64,000 bases of DNA from assembly GCF_002261215.1 (NCBI RefSeq), contig NZ_NEVS01000004.1:992001-1056000 (forward strand). The letters are read 5' to 3'. Numbering within the stretch: position 1 is the stretch's first letter; each line of letters opens with the position of its first letter. The DNA is from Bordetella genomosp. 11. Its GTDB lineage: Bacteria > Pseudomonadota > Gammaproteobacteria > Burkholderiales > Burkholderiaceae_B. Positions 60,860-64,000 of the stretch are shown here, one piece after another. Below the pieces are notes generated by a model. That model did no database searches. It was not told where the DNA came from and saw only the letters and a program-made list of their open reading frames with translations. The position numbers and the translations under genes were made by a program.

Positions 60860-61748
60860 GTTGACCGCAGGCAAGACCGGGGCCACGCCGTCATGGTGGC
60901 GGCGCGTGGCCTCGTCCCGCATCGTGGCGCGCCTGCGCGGACATCGCCTGTTCATGACGGGACTGGTGTTGCTTTCCATTATCGTGCTGATGTCCTTGCT
61001 GGCGGGCTGGCTGGCGCCGTACTCGCCCGTGGTCAACGACTACCGCTACCGCCTGGGCGCGCCCAACGCCGCCCATTGGATGGGCACGGACAGCTTCGGC
61101 CGCGATGTATTCAGCCGCATGCTGTACGGCAGCCGGGTATCGCTGCGCATCGGCTTCTTCGTGACGCTGTTCACGGGATTGCTCGGGACGATCATCGGCC
61201 TGTGCGCGGGGTATTTCCGGCGCCTGGAGAATCCCATCATGCGCGTGATGGATGCCCTCATGGCGTTTCCCGGCATCCTGCTGGCCATCGCGCTGTCGTC
61301 GGTGCTTGGGCCTTCCGAGACCAACGTGGTGATCGCGCTCGTCATCACCTATACGCCGCGCACGGCGCGCATCATGCGGGCGGCGGCGCTGGTGCTGGCG
61401 CAGATGGAATTCGTGCAGGCGGCGAAGGTGGCGGGAGCGGGACATGTCCGTATCCTGCTGCGCCATATCGCCACCAACAGCCTGGCGCCCTTGATCGTGC
61501 AGATGACCTTTATTTTCGCGATATCGATACTCGCCGAGGCCGTGCTCAGCTTCATCGGCGTGGGGCCTCCGCCGCCGACGCCCACGTGGGGCAACATCAT
61601 CGCGGACGGCAGGGACTTTATCCCGGACGCGCCGTGGATTTGCCTGTTCCCCGGGATGGTGCTGGCGATGACGGTGCTCGGGCTTAACCTGATCGGCGAC
61701 GGGCTGCGGGATGTGCTGGATCCGCGGGTCGGGTCGATACCGTCCTAA
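60849..61748 (+). CDS. ABC transporter permease, DppC/OppC type
   Basis: The 299-residue permease has an N-terminal span after a basic cytoplasmic segment, the signature GTDSFGRDVFSRMLYGSRVS, the coupling loop FVQAAKVAGAGHVRILLRHI and the closing LGLNLIGDGLRDVLDPR. The ATG at 60849 overlaps the DppB-type gene by 11 bases. No DppD/DppF-type ATPase follows: the next gene is a convergent LacI regulator 2 bases on. The importer must borrow ATPases from elsewhere or be incomplete. Confidence 0.92.
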   Translation: MAVELTAGKTGATPSWWRRVASSRIVARLRGHRLFMTGLVLLSIIVLMSLLAGWLAPYSPVVNDYRYRLGAPNAAHWMGTDSFGRDVFSRMLYGSRVSLRIGFFVTLFTGLLGTIIGLCAGYFRRLENPIMRVMDALMAFPGILLAIALSSVLGPSETNVVIALVITYTPRTARIMRAAALVLAQMEFVQAAKVAGAGHVRILLRHIATNSLAPLIVQMTFIFAISILAEAVLSFIGVGPPPPTPTWGNIIADGRDFIPDAPWICLFPGMVLAMTVLGLNLIGDGLRDVLDPRVGSIPS

Positions 61749-61750
61749 GC

Positions 61751-62791
61751 CTAGAACGACGCCCGGCGCACCAGTTCTCCTTGCAATACCTCGCGCACCG
61801 GCGCGCAATCCGCGGGTTGCTCCAGCAGGTCCAGCGCGCGATCGATCATGCGGTCCAACGGGTTGCTGTAGGTGGTAAGCATATAGGGCGGCCAGCTGGC
61901 GTTGGGAATGTCATCGAAGCCGACGATAGCCGGCGCGGCGGCCAATCCGCCCGGCAGGCCCCGATAACCGTCCAGCATCCCGATCGCGATCATATCGTCG
62001 CCGCAGAGCACCGCATCCACGGCGGCATGCCGCTGGCGCAGGATGCCCGCCGCTTCATATCCCCAGGCATGCGAGAACGCCCCTTCCAGCACGACTTCCG
62101 GCGTGATGCCGTGTTCGCGCAGCGCGTGGAGGAACGCATCCCGCCGCACGACATTGGTCGGCGAATCCGGCAGGCCCCCGATATAGGCGATACGCCGCTT
62201 GCCGGCCGCGATGAAGTCCAGCGCCACCAGGCGGCTGCCGTGCACGTTGTCGCAGGACACCCCATGAACCGCTTTTTCCTCGACATAGCGGTTGACCATC
62301 ACGATCGGCGTCCCGCTTTGCCGCACCTGGCGGGCAACGCGGGCGCCGATGCTGACGTTGGCGATCAGGATGCCCTTGACGCGATAGCGCAGGGCCAGCG
62401 GCAATTGGCGGTCGATATCCTGGCCGGGGGGCGAATTCAATAGCAGCACTTCCTGTCCGCGCTGCTGGATCGCCAGCGTCATTTTTTCCAGCATCTGGGG
62501 CACGAACGGGTGGGTGATATTGCTGGTGACCACCGCCACGATGTTCGACCGTCCCTTCACCAGCGAGCGTGCCGCCATGTCGGGCAGATAGCCCAGCTTG
62601 CGCGCGGCCTTCTCGATCTGCTGGCGCACTTCCGCGGCCACGTAGCCGCGGCCGGCGAATACGCGCGAAACCGCGCTCTGCGATACGCCGGCTTCGCGCG
62701 CGACGTCTTTTTGTGTGTATCCGTTCTTTTGTCCGCGGGTGGCGCGGGACTTCGGCAGGGTGGGGGTGGTTCGCTGCGTGGACAAGGGCAT
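61751..62791 (-). CDS. LacI-family transcriptional regulator
   Basis: The 346-residue protein has a LacI helix-turn-helix (about 25-70) with YTQKDVAREAGVSQSAVSRV and the hinge LPDMAARSLVKGRSNIVAVV, then a periplasmic-binding-protein-like effector domain. SCDNVHGSRLVALDFIAAGK and VGFDDIPNASWPPYMLTTY are typical of the family. The start at 62791 puts a short basic tail before the helix-turn-helix. It is convergent with the ABC permease operon and probably controls it or the class II aldolase region, in response to a sugar-like ligand. Confidence 0.88.
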   Translation of the reverse strand: MPLSTQRTTPTLPKSRATRGQKNGYTQKDVAREAGVSQSAVSRVFAGRGYVAAEVRQQIEKAARKLGYLPDMAARSLVKGRSNIVAVVTSNITHPFVPQMLEKMTLAIQQRGQEVLLLNSPPGQDIDRQLPLALRYRVKGILIANVSIGARVARQVRQSGTPIVMVNRYVEEKAVHGVSCDNVHGSRLVALDFIAAGKRRIAYIGGLPDSPTNVVRRDAFLHALREHGITPEVVLEGAFSHAWGYEAAGILRQRHAAVDAVLCGDDMIAIGMLDGYRGLPGGLAAAPAIVGFDDIPNASWPPYMLTTYSNPLDRMIDRALDLLEQPADCAPVREVLQGELVRRASF

Positions 62792-62826
62792 TCCGTGGAT
62801 GGCGGGCCGTTCGGCAGTATAGCGAG

Positions 62827-63768
62827 CTACGTTGCCTGCCGATAGGGCAGGCCGCCGCTCGCTTCGTCCCAATGCGGATTGCGCTCGATGAGGTCGGTCA
62901 GGAAATCGACGAAGGCGCGCACCTTGGGCGAGAGGTTCTTGCCTGGCAGATAGACGGCCGACACCTGCGGGCCCAGCGCGACATAGTCCGTCAGGATGGC
63001 CCGCAGGCGGCCGTCGCGCAGCGCGTCGGCCGCGATGAAGTTACTGATCATCGCCACGCCGAGCCCCGCGGTGGCGGCCTCCAGCAGCGATTCCGCGTTG
63101 TTGATGTTCAGCCGGCCCGAGACGGTTTTGCCGAAGGTGCGGCCATCCTTGATGAACTGCCATTCGCGGTAGCGCCCGGTGTGCATCAGTACGTAGGCAA
63201 TGCAATGGTGATGGTCGAGATCGTCCGGCGTGGCCGGTTCGCCATGGCGGGCCAGATATTCCGGCGCGGCGCAGGCGACGAAGCGCAGGTTGCACAGGCG
63301 ACGGCCGATGAGGCGGGCATCGGCTAGTTCGCCGATTTGCACGGCGACGTCGATGCCTTCGTAGGCCAGGTCGACCATGCGGTCGCTCAATTCGGCGTCC
63401 AGCACCAAGTCGGGATAGCGTTCGATGAAACCGCTCAGATGCGGCACGATCACGCGCCGGCCGAATCCCACCGGCATGTGTACCCGCAGGCGCCCGTGCG
63501 GCGCGGCGCGCGAGCGATTCAGCGAATTCTCGGCATCCTGGACGTCGGTGAGGATTTGCTGGCAACGCTCGAAGAAGCTGGCGCCGTCGTTGGTCAGTCC
63601 CACAGACCGCGTGGTCCGGTGCAGCAGGCGCAGGCCCAGCTCGCGCTCGAGACGGGTGATGGCCTTGCTGACCGCCGAGGAAGTCAGCCCCAGGTGCTTG
63701 GCGGCATCGGTGAAGCTGCGCGTTTCGGCGACCTTGGCGAAGACGCGCAATGCGTTGAGGTTTTCCAT
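62827..63768 (-). CDS. LysR-type transcriptional regulator
   Basis: With a start at 63768 the protein is 313 residues and begins MENLNALRVFAKVAETRSFT, the usual opening; an in-frame ATG at 63792 would add eight residues. The helix-turn-helix has AAKHLGLTSSAVSKAITRLE then RELGLRLLHRTTRSVGL. The effector domain includes RVHMPVGFGRRVIVPHLSGF, as in the AaeR/DmlR branch. It is divergent from the partial gene at the window end, its likely target, and lies 35 bases upstream of the LacI gene on the same strand. Confidence 0.88.
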   Translation of the reverse strand: MENLNALRVFAKVAETRSFTDAAKHLGLTSSAVSKAITRLERELGLRLLHRTTRSVGLTNDGASFFERCQQILTDVQDAENSLNRSRAAPHGRLRVHMPVGFGRRVIVPHLSGFIERYPDLVLDAELSDRMVDLAYEGIDVAVQIGELADARLIGRRLCNLRFVACAAPEYLARHGEPATPDDLDHHHCIAYVLMHTGRYREWQFIKDGRTFGKTVSGRLNINNAESLLEAATAGLGVAMISNFIAADALRDGRLRAILTDYVALGPQVSAVYLPGKNLSPKVRAFVDFLTDLIERNPHWDEASGGLPYRQAT

Positions 63769-63929
63769 GGGCAATTGATGAATCAGGTTCATTAGTGTTT
63801 GTAATTCTATCCAATTGATCGATTAAAGGCCTGAAATTAGACTGCTCTGCATCACAAGAGCGCGCCACTACGGCCCGGCAGCAAGCCGGGGCGGGACGGA
63901 GGCGCGCATCGCATGGAGACAACGATCCG

Positions 63930-64000
63930 ATGCAGCAGCCTCAGACCGCCGCGGGTGCTTCGACGTCTCGGGACGTCCAGGTCGCGGACGCCGCGAGCCT
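63930..64000 (+). CDS. 5' end of a gene divergent from the LysR regulator
   Basis: Only about 23 codons are inside the window, starting MQQPQTAAGASTSRDVQVAD, after GGAGAC 9 bases upstream. A second start at 63913 in another frame is also open to the window end, so the frame is not certain. An exporter or enzyme controlled by the LysR protein is expected from position. No family can be named. Confidence 0.4.
   Translation, partial: MQQPQTAAGASTSRDVQVADAAS

Overview
The window is GC-rich (roughly two thirds G+C by eye), gene-dense chromosomal DNA from a betaproteobacterium. It most resembles the Alcaligenaceae (Bordetella/Achromobacter group). The reasons are three Bug/TctC-type solute receptors, many LysR-type regulators beside small catabolic operons, a hut segment with HutD/HutF/HutG, and a Lap/Brt-type giant adhesin locus of the kind described in Bordetella. 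This assignment is inferred from gene content and was not tested by a search.

Region by region. 1-4.5 kb: the end of a Bug receptor, two tandem paralogous alpha/beta hydrolases, an EamA exporter and a divergent GcvA-like regulator. 4.5-9.4 kb: an accessory patch with a frameshifted phage-type integrase remnant, a HigB/HigA toxin-antitoxin pair, a class C beta-lactamase-like serine hydrolase, a YhaV/PrlF toxin-antitoxin pair with a perfect palindromic operator, and an isochorismatase-fold protein lacking the usual catalytic triad. 9.5-13.5 kb: a catabolic operon with two enolase-superfamily enzymes, a Bug receptor and a GntR/FCD repressor. 13.7-19.6 kb: a histidine-utilisation operon (polar amino-acid ABC transporter, HutD, HutF, HutG) under an IclR regulator. 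20-25.9 kb: hydantoinase/oxoprolinase A and B subunits, a Bug receptor and a LysR regulator. 26-29 kb: an aminotransferase, an AraC remnant, an ArsR/SRPBCC pair and tRNA-Ala(CGC) with its terminator.

29.5-49.7 kb is the centrepiece. It holds an outer-membrane TolC-like protein, a small ORF, an ABC exporter, an HlyD-type adaptor, a LuxR-type regulator, an 11-kb RTX/VCBS adhesin of 3661 residues, a LapG periplasmic protease and a LapD c-di-GMP receptor. By analogy with Pseudomonas LapA and Bordetella BrtA, the exporter secretes the adhesin, its N-terminal module holds it in the outer-membrane pore, LapG cuts it free, and LapD sequesters LapG when c-di-GMP is high. The adhesin gene carries recent internal duplications.

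49.9-54.4 kb: two tandem paralogous beta-propeller proteins of about 700 residues (Asp-box plus regulator-propeller motifs) with no signal peptide and a shared duplicated leader. I know no function for them, and they are the best candidate for something undescribed. 54.4-56.3 kb: a class A beta-lactamase divergent from an AmpR-like regulator. 56.5-61.7 kb: an alpha/beta hydrolase, a class II aldolase and an oligopeptide-type ABC receptor with two permeases but no ATPase. 61.7-64 kb: LacI and LysR regulators and the first codons of a divergent gene.
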